Source: Bilabrum cf. latius (Eukaryota; Bigyra: Bicosoecida; Bigyra; Bicosoecida). Taken from it: a DNA stretch of 64,000 nt. Location: NCBI GenBank assembly GCA_965178125.1, contig OZ237765.1:186001-250000 (forward strand), in the 5' to 3' direction. Below are positions 1 to 12,587 of the stretch, piece by piece. The notes below the pieces were generated by a model that saw only the letters and a program-made list of their open reading frames with translations, was not told the DNA's origin and did no database searches. The stretch's first letter is position 1. Each line of letters starts with the position of its first letter. Both the position numbers and the translations under genes were made by a program.

Positions 1-279
1 AACAGGCTTTTCAAATCGATCGCTAGGCGGACACAGCGTCTCTCCGCTGGCATCATCCAAATTCACTAGCCACGAGCAGATGGCGTCCGGCGTGCACGGC
101 TTGATCCACTGCGCCTGGTCTCCTTGCTTCTTCTTGCAGCCGTATGTCTCCCAGTACACCACATTCCGAAGCGCCCAAATAATACTTTCAAGTGATTTCA
201 CGCACTGCAGACTCGTTTGAAGAAAGGCAAACTTGTGGCAGAAGAAAATGGGAGGCATGACTGGCCGCTGTGAGGACAT
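1..279 (-). CDS. Hypothetical protein, 5' part only (runs off left edge)
   Basis: An open frame reads leftward from an ATG at 279 through the window edge, giving 93 codons with no stop. An in-frame TGA lies just upstream of the ATG, so 279 is the earliest start; a second ATG follows seven codons later, at 258. The peptide is rich in Cys and aromatic residues, with segments such as WALRNVVYWETYGCKKK and a cluster of four Cys in the second half. I do not recognise the family. An intron inside the stretch cannot be excluded. The gene lies on the same strand as the channel gene ending at 889. Confidence 0.45.
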   Translation of the reverse strand, partial: MSSQRPVMPPIFFCHKFAFLQTSLQCVKSLESIIWALRNVVYWETYGCKKKQGDQAQWIKPCTPDAICSWLVNLDDASGETLCPPSDRFEKPV

Positions 280-888
280 TTGCACGGTTGCTGCTCACTG
301 CTCTCTATTGCTCGGGCGTTTTAAGTCCCCTGCACGTGTATGGTTGACCCTATTCATGGTTTGAAAGGACATACGTGCACACCGCGCACATGTCAGAGGC
401 CTATCCTAGCTAGGATTCTTCTGCCTCTCCCTCCTCCGGCTAGTTCAGCTGAATGAGGGACATCACATCGCTCTCGCCCCCTTCAAAGACTGCCTAACTC
501 GCATCCGTCACGTGCCGGGCGAGCGCCGTGGGTAGCTCAGCTTGCGCCCCCTCCCCGTCCGCGTTCGATCGAAGCGATGCTCGATTTGCTTGGTGCCTAT
601 TTCTCCGACCCTACGCCTAGTTGCTCGGGCGAAACCCAAACGAAACCCCAACACATAGGCAAATCACCAAAAGTACTGGTCCCATGGGCCAGAGGACCCA
701 GTTATTGGGAGCCTGAGCTGCGAAAGCCAGCACACATCCGATATACATAAAACCGCACGTTACCCCCAGAAAGTGCAACTTGCATAAACTTGATTATTTT
801 CCCACTGCATCACGCCGTGATAAGCTGCGATAGCGTAGTAACAGAGTGGCCGCAATCGAATCAAGCATACAAGTTTGGCCGTCAAGTG
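280..888. other. Intergenic spacer, no gene seen
   Basis: Roughly 600 bp lie between the start of the edge gene and the 3' end of the channel gene. I see no long open frame and no RNA gene I would defend. A tRNA-like D-arm word (TAGCTCAG, near 534) lacks matching acceptor and anticodon stems. Confidence 0.5.
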
Positions 889-3800
889 TCACTGGCCGCC
901 ACCACGCCCAAGCCGCTGTTGCTGCGCCCCTTGCAGTGCGTCCGTCAGCTGTCGGATGGTGTCGAGCATCTAACGACGGGGCACTTGCGCGGCGCCTCCA
1001 CCTCCGGAACCAGTTGCCTGTCCAGACTATGACCCAGCCTCACTTCTGATCGAAGTCCCCGTCGGACCGGGGTGACCCCCTCGTCTCCTCCCAGGGGAAA
1101 TCCCCCCCCTCAACCCCGCGGGGGTGGACTCCGCCCGTCGCAGCACGGAGCGACCCGCCGCCAGCGCCGCGGCGTGGGATGGCTTTAGGCCCCCCCTTGG
1201 CGCCGATCCGCGTGCCAGCTCTTTTGCGAGGGGGGTGATCGCGTCCTCCTCCTCCTCCTCCTCCTCTTGCTCTGCCCCTGCCCCTGCCCTTCCAACTCCC
1301 AGCCCGCTGCGGTTCCTCATCGACCCCCGGCTCCGGCTCCGGGTCATGCCCCCCCTCCCGAGCGCCAGACGACTCACATCGTCTTCATCTTCATCTTCAT
1401 TCTCACCGTCGCTGCCCCCAAGGTACCGAACGAAGGCCCCACCCCCCGCCGACTTGAACCGGCGCAACCCCCTGTCCCTGTCCCTGCCAGTACCCTCTTT
1501 GCCTGCGGAACCGGCGACGCGACCTAAGGACCGGGCCCCCGGCGATGCCCCTGCGCTTAGGTCCCGCCCCGCTGCGCGGCGCCCCTCGCTGCGACCTCTT
1601 TGCGGAACCTCACCACGGAACGACCGGTCCCTGTCCCCGTACCCCCTTGCCCTATCAGTTCCCTGTCCCTGCTTATGTCCCTGCTTCCCACGACCCCTGC
1701 CCCGGCCCCGGCCTCGACCAAGCCCAGCCCCCGCAGCGGCGCGACCTCCGGCCCCTGGCCTCATGGCCCCTGCAGCCGCTGTGGATGATCTCGTGAGAGT
1801 GCCCCGCCGGCCATACCTGTAGAACTCAAGCGCGGGGGGCCCGCCCGGAGTGCGCCCGCCCCGTTGTTCCCTGGACCTCCCCAAATCCTGCTCGCCCCCC
1901 TCCCCCTCCCCTTCCCCCATGGACGTGTCATCATCCCCATCCAGCCCAAGCCCGAGATCATCACCCTCACCCACTGCACGGACACCATCGTCGCTGGGAC
2001 TCCCGCCGTACTCATCTTGATCTTCATGATGTGTACCGTCATACTAATCACCGTCATGCTCATGCCTGCGATGCTGCTCCTCGCCGTCGTCCTCGTCCTC
2101 GTCCTCCTCCAGAAGCGCCTCTCGGATGGCTGGAGGCGTGCGGCGACCGCGATTGCCCGCGCCACCGTGCAGTGCACCGCGCTCCCGTCCCAGCTCCGAA
2201 TGTGCCCTGCGCATGCCCATCCCCCCATGCCCCCCAATTTGTTCCCTGGATGCCGCCCTGGGTCCCAGCGGCGGTGCCCTGGCTTCCAGCTCCTCCAGAA
2301 TCCCCTCGGCGAGCCGCTTTACCGCCGGGCTGCCGTCCTTCTCTTGCAGCAGCCGCTGCACGATGGACCTGACCGAGTCCCCCCTGTCGCCTGCCTCCAT
2401 TGGCGCCATCTGCAGCGGGGCGGGGGCACTGGCACTGGCAGTGGCTCGGGGCTCCTCACCATCGCCCAGATCCGGGGTGAATGGACCGGCGGCGGAAGCG
2501 TCGACTGGCTGGGAGGCTTGATTTGATCCCTGTCTCCCGCTTGTTCCCTGGGACCCCCTCGCCAGCGCCCGCTCGGCCTGGTCCATGGCCGCCTTGGCCC
2601 TGTGCCACTCGGCCGCCTTGGCCCTGTGCCACTCGGCCGCCTTGGCCCTGTGCCACTCGGCCGCCTTGGCCCTGTGCCACTCGGCCGCCGCCTCGGCCGC
2701 GAGGTTGCGATCCGTTGTTCCCTGGTGATCCGTTGTTCCCCGGGACTGTGGTTGCTCGTTCTCTCGAGTGGGGCTGGGGGATGCGGACGACTGCAGCGCA
2801 CTGCGAGGCTTGGGGGGCCGGTACGGCTCCGGCTCTAGCTCTGGCTACGATTCCGACGAGGAAGCGGGAGAGGCCTCCATTGCGGAACCAAAGGCGCCGC
2901 TCATGCCACCAGTTCCGTGGGCGCCGGCCGCCGCGCGCAATTCTGCGCCCCGGGAGTCCAGGAGTTCACTCGTCACACCGTCTGCCGAGCTCGATTGGGA
3001 GGGCACCCGACCGCGCCACCGTTGCTGGCGCGATGGCTCCTGCTGCCATTCGGGGACGGTTTCAGTGTGACGACTGGATGGCGTGCCCCGATCCTCGTCC
3101 TCCTCCCCCCACTGCGCCTGCGCCTGCGCCCGCCTCTCTCCTGCTCCGGAAGGGGGGGCCGAAGACGGGGATGGGGTGCGCGATGCGGGGCCGTGTGAGT
3201 GGGCATGCCCTCCCCCCGCGGTCACGACCCCCAGTGCCCTAGCCGCCAGAATGGCTCTCTGCATCCTCTCCCTCGCCCCCGCCCGCTGGAGGTTCACTCC
3301 GTCGTCGGGCCCCCGCAGCCGCACAGCGAGCTCCTGTGCCTTGGCCAGTCTTTCTTGCTCCGAGTCAGGGAGCACGCGGCTCAGTCGTTGTTCCCTGTGC
3401 ATGCGGGCCGTGAGCAGACCCCTGCGGCCAGCTGCCTGGACCCCAGCCAGGGCAGTGGCAGTGGAGTGGGAAGCAGGCGGCGGGGGGCCCTGGGAAACGG
3501 AGCGATGCGGGGGAATGCGGCCGGGGTGCACTGCACTGCCGCTGCGGGGGCCGCCCTCGGACTGCGAGCGGTCGTGAAGGTGTGACGAGTGGGGCCCCCT
3601 GTGCATCCCCGGGGGCGGCATCGTTACAGCGCGGTGCACGGGGCCGGCGATAGCGGCGCCGCGCAATGCAGGTTCCGCCTCCGGTGGCGCATCATCGTCG
3701 TCTGCTGCTCCATATCGCTCCGTATCATTTCGACTCGGGGTCCTGCTGCGGGTCGTCATCTCGATACCAGTCGTGTCGGCTGCCGGTGAGCTTTGATCGT

Positions 3801-6800
3801 CGCGCCGTCCGGGAGTGTTGGTCTGTTCCCCGGAGCCGGGGCCGGGCGGAGCGAATGGCCTGCGGCTGCCACTGGCTCGCTGCATCAAGTGCATTGGATT
3901 GCGGTGCTCAAAGCCCTCGTCACCCTCCTCCTCGGCTGCCTGCACTCCGGAATTGTGACCAGGCTGACCCTGCTGCACTCCTGCATAGCCGGAGGCAGCC
4001 GAAGACCCTGTGTCACCAGGCTGCTGGGAGGGAGCTGGCGCAGCTGTCACTGAGGAGGACTCTGGCAACGGGTGCTGTCCCTGCGCCTGCCCCTGCCCCT
4101 GCGCCTGCCCCTGCCCCTGCCCCTGGCGCTGCCCCTGCCCCTGGATCGCAATCGCTCTCGCCTGCCCCTGCACGGGCAGCAGCGGGTTGCCAACCATTTC
4201 CATTCCGAGTCCCTGAGCCGCAGCCACGGCGGCCTCGATCGACAGCCGGCGCCGGGTGGCGCGCCCCGCCTCCTTTTGCTTCTCCTACTCTTCTCCTTGC
4301 GCGTCGCTCTCGGCGACACGCTTGGCATCAGGATCAGAGCCCCCTGCGGCTGCCGCAGCCGCTGCACCACCATGCAATGCACTCCTCTGTTCCCTGGAAG
4401 CCTCCTCTGCCCGCATCACCGCCGCTGCCGTGTCCTTGCCCACCTGCGCGGCCAGCTCGGCCTCCTTGCGCCGGAGAACAACAGAGGTCCGACGCTCCAC
4501 CAGGTGCAGCGTATTGCGGTGCAGATCGCTGCCCCGGCTGACGCCCTCTACCGCCGCAGCAGCGCCCCCCGCGGGTGTTGCAGAGTCGGCTGGCCCCAAC
4601 TCGGCTCGTGCGGCCCCAGCTGAAGCCAACCCCCCCTTGCCCGAGGCACTCCCCCCCTCCTCTCCCTGCACCGACGACCCCTCGATGATAGCACCCTCCA
4701 CGATCCTGTAGGTCTTGAGTCCTTCCACCGACTGCACCATCCTTCCCCTAGGGCCAGAGAAGTCCCCCCTCTGGATTGCCACCAGCGGCTGCAGCACGGA
4801 ATCGACCTCAGTGTCGTTCATACCCGCTAGCACGCCGATGCCCATCTGCTGCATCTGGCGGAGGAACTGCGGCTCGACCAGGTTCCTCTTGAGCTTGAGT
4901 CCGAATCTCTCCAGCCTCTGAAGGCACTTTTTCCGGAGCCTGGCCCCGAACGTCAGGTGCTCCCCGATGACGTAGTTGATGTCCTTCCTGTCTATGATGT
5001 ACAGCTCGACGTCAGTGACCGCCTGCACAGTAAGCAGCCTCACGGAAGAGAAGAGGCAGTCTATCCCGCCCACGAATGAGCCCTCCCCCAGTGCCACGAT
5101 CTTCTCCATGCCCTGATACAGGTTCACCACGCCACGGGTCAGGAAAGCCATAGAGGTCGCGTAGGTTGCCTCCATGAACACGTACTCGCCCTTGTTGATG
5201 ATCTGCTTCCGCAGTCGCTCCAGGACTGACGCCTGCACGGCCTTGGGCTCGGCTCGGAGCAAGGGCACCTGCAGCAGCAGGGTCTGATTTGTCAGCAGCA
5301 CGACCTCTTCCCTCAGCGCCGGACTGAGCATCTCGAGCATCTCCTTTGTTCTCTGAGAAGCCCTGCCCTCGTCATACCTCGCACTCCGGTCGAAGTGTTC
5401 CAGGATCCGAGCTTTGAGAGCCCGTGGCAGGCGAGCATCCCGCATGAAATACTCGAGCTGCTGCTGCCTGCGGGTCAGGTCCGTCTGCGACCTGTCGATC
5501 GAGTACAGTACCTGGGTCATGGAGGCAACCAGGAAGCCAGACCACACGAGACCTGCGAGCATCACGAAGATGGCGAGAGCCACCTCGCCCTAGGAGAGGG
5601 GCACCACGTCGCCGTAGCCGACCGATGCCATGGTGGCCACCGCCCAGTCTGCGATGCAATCGGAGGCAGAAATCAGCAAGAAACGAGAGTCATGTGTGAC
5701 GACAAAAACACACCGGCAGGCGGAGCGAACACCGGGACAATGACAGCTACGGAGTACGGCAGCGAGGAGCATGAGCAACCAGTGCAACGGAGCACTTGCT
5801 CAGCCTGGGGCGAGCACGCTGCGCTCCTCTCACACAAGGCCCAGAGATACCGCACCAGCGGATCTCCCTCGGATATGTTGTTGTCCACCTCCGACATCCA
5901 GTTTGGATTGCCCCCATCAAACTCGAGCTGTCCCACGAACGCGAACAGGCCAGCTGTCCAGTGCAGGAACAGGATGGCCCAAAAAAAAGTCCCCGCGATA
6001 CGCCCGATCGCCGGGTGAGCGTCCGTTGCCGTTCCTATGTTGGACAGGTGCTTGCCCAGCCGAGCGACCCTCACGATCCGCAGCAGCCGCAGAAGCCGCA
6101 GAAGCCGGATCGCACGGGGCAGCTTTGCGAGCCTGCCCAGGTCGTTGATGTTGCTCGTCTGGTCCTGCGTGTCACCAAGGATCCAGTCGATTGGGATGCT
6201 CGCCACCAGATCGATGACGAACCACCCCGTGAAATAGTTCCAAGCGATCGATCCCGGCTGCACCACGATCTGATCCTTCTCCTCGTCCACGTAAGCCGAG
6301 CAAAAGTTCACGCAAATGTCGATCACGAACACGGCCCAGATCCCGATCTCAATCCCATCCCACACGGCAGTCTGCTCCACCTGCAGCAGGATCAGATATG
6401 GCGTGACGATTGCCACGTACAAAAGCGGAACCATGAGGAAGGGCTCCCAGAACTGCCTGAAGGGGTGCCACGGGAGCAAGATCCACCAGTTGAGCTTCCC
6501 CCGGAGGCGAGTGCGGAGCAGGTGCTCCTCGGCGTCCTCGATTGCCATGATACCGTCCACAGGATCCAGTCCCCAGTCCGCCACGTCATCCTTAAAACCC
6601 CTCAGGGTTGCGATCACCTTGACGAGGCGCTGCACCTTGCGCCATTTGCTGCCCGGCTTGAGCGTCCGCTAGGTGCGCCACTGCCCGTTGGGGCAGAATA
6701 CCTGACCCCTGTGCTGCTCGATGGCTTGCACCCGCTGCTTCAGAGGCGCGCTCGCTCGCACCATGCCCGAGGCTCGCGGGTGGATTCCGCCGTCGCGGTC

Positions 6801-7097
6801 GTCCATCGTGCTCGCATTCAAGTTGTCGTCGCGGCCCACTGGAGTAGAAGCGGGGCTCTGGCCGCTGTCTCCTGCGAGAAATGCGGCTCGCTGCTCTGGT
6901 GATATGTTGCCACTCACGCTAGCTACGGTTGGCATTGAGGTGCTGGTGAGTCGCTGCTGGCTGCTGGGAGGCGAACGGCTTCTGACGTCGATATCTCGTG
7001 CGGTCGCAGCCGCTTTGCTCTCATGTGACGGCGATGAAGCGCCGGCTGCCCCGGGTGAGCTCTGACTCATGCTGAGTCTAAGTAGGTTCCGGTGCAA
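889..7097 (-). CDS. Voltage-gated / cyclic-nucleotide-binding-domain K+ channel with giant C-terminal tail
   Basis: Plasma-membrane or ciliary-type cation channel. Exons are 7097-5834 and 5648-889; the intron 5833-5649 has donor GTGAGA and acceptor ATCGCAG, and splicing restores LWALYWAVATMASVGYGD. The total is 2008 codons. S1-S6 span about residues 215-480. S4 has repeated Arg (RAIRLLRLLRLLRIVR), and the pore signature GYGD implies K+ selectivity. A C-linker and CNBD-like fold (GEGSFVGGIDCLFSS...) follow; its phosphate-cassette Gly-Glu is replaced by Gly-Gly, so cNMP binding is doubtful. The last ~1200 residues are disordered: GQ repeats, a repeated AEWHRAKA unit, acidic and Ser/Gly-rich runs. 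Seven in-frame TAGs (6669, 5590, 4285, 2845, 2044, 1027, 970) are read through; the stop is TGA at 889-891. The 5590 codon falls right after the pore helix, so a true stop there would remove S6. The start could also be an internal ATG nine codons later. Confidence 0.85.
2588..2683 (-). repeat. Four tandem 24-bp units inside the channel tail
   Basis: Four perfect 24-bp copies encode the octapeptide A-E-W-H-R-A-K-A on the minus strand. Units of exactly eight codons keep the reading frame, consistent with expansion inside translated sequence. The peptide looks helical and amphipathic. Confidence 0.9.
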
Positions 7098-7531
7098 GTA
7101 CCCTCCAGTGCAGCGCTCTTTGCTCGGTAAACCTCAGCGAGACCTTTGGTAACCAGTGAGCGGGTCTGCTGTATCCGACACGGTTGGAATGGATGATTTC
7201 CAATGAAAGGCTTCCCAAGCTGATATTAGTCCAATACCTAGCGTCGTAGATCGGTGGAATAACCTTCGAGTCAATCGGCAGTGAGGATAATCAAGTTCAA
7301 GAAAACGGAAAGGACGTCGTGTCGCAACCTGTTGCCTGGTCGCAACCAGTTTGCAATATAGCACGTTACCATTAATCAAAGTAAGAATAAATAGCCAGCA
7401 TACAAACATCACGCCCGTACGCGCCTGGATTCGACGCTACAACCGCAGTATCTGTTCAATCTATTAAAATCTGTAGAATGGAGCTTCGGAGAAGCTAGAA
7501 CCTTCCACGAAGACGTAGGTTTGGCAGAAAT
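7098..7531. promoter_or_regulatory. Divergent promoter region (channel / EGF-protein genes)
   Basis: The 434 bp between two diverging start codons has noticeably lower GC than its flanks and includes an AATAAATA stretch near 7386. It must hold both 5' UTRs and promoters. I see no conserved element I can name. Confidence 0.5.
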
Positions 7532-10500
7532 ATGTGGCTGCGATGGACTGCTGCTGTTGGCATCATTGTGTCCTGCTCTATCAGTTCAAGTGAGTGTACG
7601 ATTCAACTTCCGAACAACAGTCTGAATATTTGTATCCGTCGCTATATGCTTGTGTACTCGCTGATGCGTAGCATCGCGTTCCAGTGAGTTTGGCAGCTTC
7701 TCAACCCCACACCGCAGGCATGGCGGCTTGCTAGAATGGCGGAACTCGTATCGAAGCTGGCAACGGCCTCGAATCTCGTTGCAAATGCCCCACGGGATTT
7801 GCTGGGCGGAGCTGCGAGGTTCGATTGGGATCTATGTCGGCGGCTCACTCGGTCGAGCGCTCTGATGCTAGCCCACCGCTCGAAGCGATGCTCTCCGGCG
7901 GGCCCATCGTAGACCTGAGCTTTGGTGCATTTCCCCAGGCCTTGCCCCGTTTTCGATCGAAGCGATCCAGCGGGTTTCAGCCGATCGAACCGGACCCGCT
8001 GCCGCAACCTGCCATACCTCCTGCCCCGGCTGCTGCCGAGCCAGTAGGCCAGGACAGTCCTGCATCGGAAAGCGAGGTAGGTAGTGAGCTGGTGGACAGG
8101 AAGTCCACCGGAATCCAGCAGCAAGTGCTGTCCCCAAGAGGCACGGGGGCGGAGGCGGTGGCTGTGGGCGAGCAGGAGAGGCAAGGGCAGGAGAGCCTGG
8201 GACAGGACTAGGATAGCATCGAGCAGCAGCAGGACCATGACCAGGACCAGGAGCAGGAGTAGGACGCCATCGCTGGCGTGTCATCCAACCTTGTTTCCGT
8301 TGGATCCGACCCAGCTAACACTGATGCAGTGGGAAGCAGTCTAGAGGCTGGCCTTGCGGAGCCCAGTGGCGGCGTGGGTGCGGCAGCTGGGGAGGGACAG
8401 CAGCCTGGCGACCAGGGTGCATCGCACGATGGTGACTGCATGGGGCGGGCAGAGCCTCCGACCGGGTGCCCTGGCAGTCAATCGTGGGACCCGGCAGGGT
8501 GCCAGTGCACGTGCCCGCTGGCCTAGATGGAGAGCGGAGGAGCGGCGGATGCTGCCGATGGAGTCGTTGGTGGATCAGGATCAGGACCTGCCTGCCTGCA
8601 CGGCGGTACCCTAGACCCCATCAACTGTGAGTGCCAGTGTCCACCAGGGCGGACTGGCCCTCGGTGTGACGAGTGTCCGCGGCAGGACTGCGCCCACGGC
8701 GGTACCTGGGACTCGGAGTAGTGCCGCTGCAGCTGCCCTGTTCCCTGGAGGTGGGAGGACCACTGCGCCACGTGCCCCGTCCGCCGCTGCCAGAACGGGG
8801 GCACTTTTGATTCCGAGTCGTGTAGGTGCGCGTGTTCCGGTTTGTGGGAGGGTGAGGACTGCGGCACTTGCCAGCCCCTCGAGGCCCTGGCCCTCAGGGG
8901 GGGGCTTGCGGGTGCAGCGCAATGCGGCGCAAAGGGGTTCGACCGCCTGCTGTGCGCGTGCAGGGAACAGTGTCCCCCGCGAGACTGCCAGCACGGGGGG
9001 GTGCAGGACCCGGAGTCGTGCGAGTGCGTGTGCAACGCCGGGCAGCGGGGCCACTGGGGGCACGCGGCTGGTGCGGTGAGCACGGTGAAGGCCGGCGCGG
9101 ACATGAACGTACACATCGGAGGCGTAGCAGTGCCAGAAAAGGACCAGAGTGTGCTCTCCGATCAGTCATCCACAGGGAACAACGCGGCCGGGAGCCTGCT
9201 GCTGCAGCAGGCGCCGTCCGAAGCTAGCATCCGTGGCGCTGGCGCTGGTGCTGGTGCTGGTGGTGCCAGTGCAGGCGCGTCCGATTCTCAGCTTGCGCTG
9301 CTGCTGGCCTCCCTGGGTGCAGGCCCAGGGAACAAGGGGTCCGAGGGCCGTGGGCACGTCCTGCTGTAGTCTGCTTCTCGTGACCCCAGCGTGGGGTCCA
9401 GGGGGATCGCCCTCCCCGAGAGGGTCATGCCATCGGTGGCGGTGTCCATCGGCGCTGCTCCTCAGGGAACACGCACAGGGAACAAGGATGGGCTAGTGCG
9501 GACGTTCTGGTCAGGAGACCGCTGCGAGCTGTGTGAGGCGCCCTCGGACGTCGTGCCAGCTGGTGCAGCCGCTCTGAAGGTGCTGGGGGCTGCAGGGAAC
9601 AGTGAGCTTGCAACCAGCTCGGGCGCCCACGGGGATGCCCTGTCCTCTCCTTCGTAGCTGTTGCTCTCGCTGTGGGGCGCCCGCGGCGGATCATCCGTTG
9701 GATCGGGCCGCGTCATGGGCCAGGGGCAGGCATTCGTGGCCCCCCGCAGCTGCCCCCCCTTTCACGTGTTTGACCACCAGGCGTGCGGCTGCAGGCCTGC
9801 ATGCCCAACGGACATGTGCAAGAATGGCGGTGAGCCGGTCATGCTGGTCGGCAAGGGGGCAACGGGGGCATCGCAGGGTGCCTTTGGTGCCGCAGTCGCT
9901 GGTGCCGGCGCTTCTTCTTCTTCTTTCTCAGGGAACAAGCAGCAGCCGCAGTGCGGGTGCAGGTGCCCTGTTCCCTGGTCCGGGTCCACGTGCGAGGTGC
10001 GCGGAAGCGGCTCCAACCCAGCCTCCTCGGCCAGGTCCTGCCTCGCCGTCAAGCGGCTGCGGCCGGAAGCCCCCAGCGGCCTCTACTGGGTGAATCCCTC
10101 CGGTGTGGACCCCTTGCGGAACGCCATCGAGGTGCACTGCGACATGGAGGGAGACGGCGGCGGGTGGCTCAGGCTGGCCAATGTGGGCCCAGCCCTGGCC
10201 GCACGCATGCTGGACGGCAACACGTACACCCAGGGTACGCTGGCCCGCCGGGGAACAGAGTGGGTGTTGCCGTGCACCCGGCTGGCGGGCATGGACGGGG
10301 CATCGGCCGCACTGTCGGTGCGGGATGCCGAGGTTGCAACCACCCCGGAGGATGCCCAGCCGGCCTCCCCCCGCCGATTCGTGCTGCGGGTCACCATGGG
10401 AGAGGCTGTTGACTACTTTAGGCCCCTAGGGTGGCGGCGCGAGGGAAACGGAACCGAGCTGTTGGACCAGACGCACTCGTCACACCCAACTCTGTGTGAG

Positions 10501-12554
10501 GTGCTGCGCAGCCACGGTCTTCACGAGTGGGCTGGGCGGTTCCGCCGAGACATGGTGGGCGGGCACCTGACCAAGCAGGATGCGGCCGCGCTGGGGCATC
10601 AGGGAACAGCGGAATAGCGAGCAAGCGATGCAGATGAATCGACGGGCGAGGACGGCCAATCGCAAGACGAGTAGGAGAAGGAGGAGGAGGAGGAGAAGGG
10701 TACCAGCGACACCAGTGAGAGTGAGAATGAGAGTGAGAGCGAGGGCGAGCAAGGGGGGGGTGACGAGGAGGAGGAAGGCAGCGCCGACGCAACCATGGCC
10801 ACCACCGCTGCCACAAGCGGCCAGTCCAGTCAAGAGGGGGGGGCAGAGGCTGCTGAGATGGAAGCAACCGACGGCGGGCCGTCACGAGAGGAAGACCAGA
10901 ACAGTGGAGAGTAGCAAGCCGAAGGTGCCGGGACCGAGGCCCGCTTCGCGTCCCGTAGGTCCGTACTCGATTCCCAGCAGTACTAGCAGCAGCAGCAGCA
11001 GCAGTACTAGCAGCAAGCGCCCACTATGGGTGTGGACGGGCAAGCCACCCAGGCGGACAACATCGCGTGGGGCTAGCCATAGACCCAGGCGTACCAGCAG
11101 CAGCTGCAGGCCTTGTAGCTTCAGTAGATGCAGCAGCAGTAGTTGTAGCAGCAGCAACAGGGGCAGCAGTTCCCGATCCAGACCGGGTGGTATGCGGGCG
11201 GTGACATGCGGTTCGCGGGGGCAGGAGAAGGGGCGGGGGCAGGGGCAGCGCCTGGCGCGGCATCGCCGACTGACCCTACAGAAGCACAGGCGCAGGCACA
11301 GGCGCAGGCGTACATGCAGATGCAGATGCAGCAGCAGCTGGCCATGATGGCGGCCTCATAGCCCGGACAACAACAGCAGCAGATGCAGCAGCAGCAGGCT
11401 GCCGATCAGGCCAGGTTCATGCAGGCACCGCAGGGCAATGCACCCGGCATAGCGCCCGGCATGCTGCCCCCCATCGCTGGCATGGTCGCTATCCCCCAGC
11501 AAGCCCAAAGGCAGCAGCAGCAGCAGCAGCAGCAGTTGCCTGCTATCCAGGACATGCAGCGCTTCAGGGAGGTCAGCCCACCCATCGGGGCACCGCCCGC
11601 GCCTGCCGTACCAGTGCCCCCACACATGGGTCAAGCGCAGAGACATGCGCAGGGGCAGGGGCAGGGGCAGGGGCAGGGTAGGGCTGTGCAGGCGCTGCTG
11701 CAGTCATCATCGTCGTCTACTTCCTCGTCGTCTGTGGACGCCGCCGAGGCCGCGGGTCACTCGTCACACGGTCGCCGGCTCAAGTCGATCAAGTGGTCAG
11801 GTCTGGTGGGCTCAGGCGGTGTTCAGGGAACAATGCAACCGGGGGCGGCTGGGCCCGTGTCCACCCAATCGCAAGCAGCGACCGCCTCCGTGCGGAGAAG
11901 TGGCCGCGACATGCGGCTGATGCGCGCCGAGGACGGTGTGGCAAGCGAACATCTCGCCGAAGGTTCGTCGGGATTCGAATCAGATACCGAGTCGGAGTCG
12001 GAATCGAAGTTCGGGCCCGGCGGCAGCGCGGGCTCCACCATCCGCCCGCGCACCATCTCTGCGGCCAAGGCTGCCCTGGGCGTCAGGGTGCCAGAGGAGG
12101 GCAAGAAGGACACCAACAGCACTCGTCACACCGATGACAGCAAGAAGCAGGCGAGCGCGGGGCAGCTGCCCCGGTTCGCCAGCGCGAGGGGTCCATCCCT
12201 GGGCCCGATCGTGCCGCTCTCGTGGCCGGCTTTAGAAAGCGATGGCAGCGAGCAGGACCAGGAGCAGGAGTGGGAGCAGGAGCAGGAGCATCCATCATAG
12301 GGAGGGGGTGATTCAGGGGAGGAGGACGAGTCAGAGCAGCTGCTCGGCGCCACGATCGCCATTGACACCCCGGACTCGCCCATGCCGGGGCTAGCACCAA
12401 GCAGCGCAAGCGCAAGCACCAGCACCAGCGGAGGACAGGGGGGGCGATCGGTGGGCGCCGCTCCGCTAGCGCTTGCCCCGCCCAATGTGCCGATGGACAC
12501 ACCCGCAGAGGCGAGAGCGGCAGAATCGGCCGCCCAGGCCTCCATCCTGGCCCT

Positions 12555-12587
<33 letters not shown>

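Noticed and set aside
525-600. tRNA-like TAGCTCAG plus GTTCGATCG words
   Set aside because: Spacing is too short and acceptor, anticodon and T stems do not pair.
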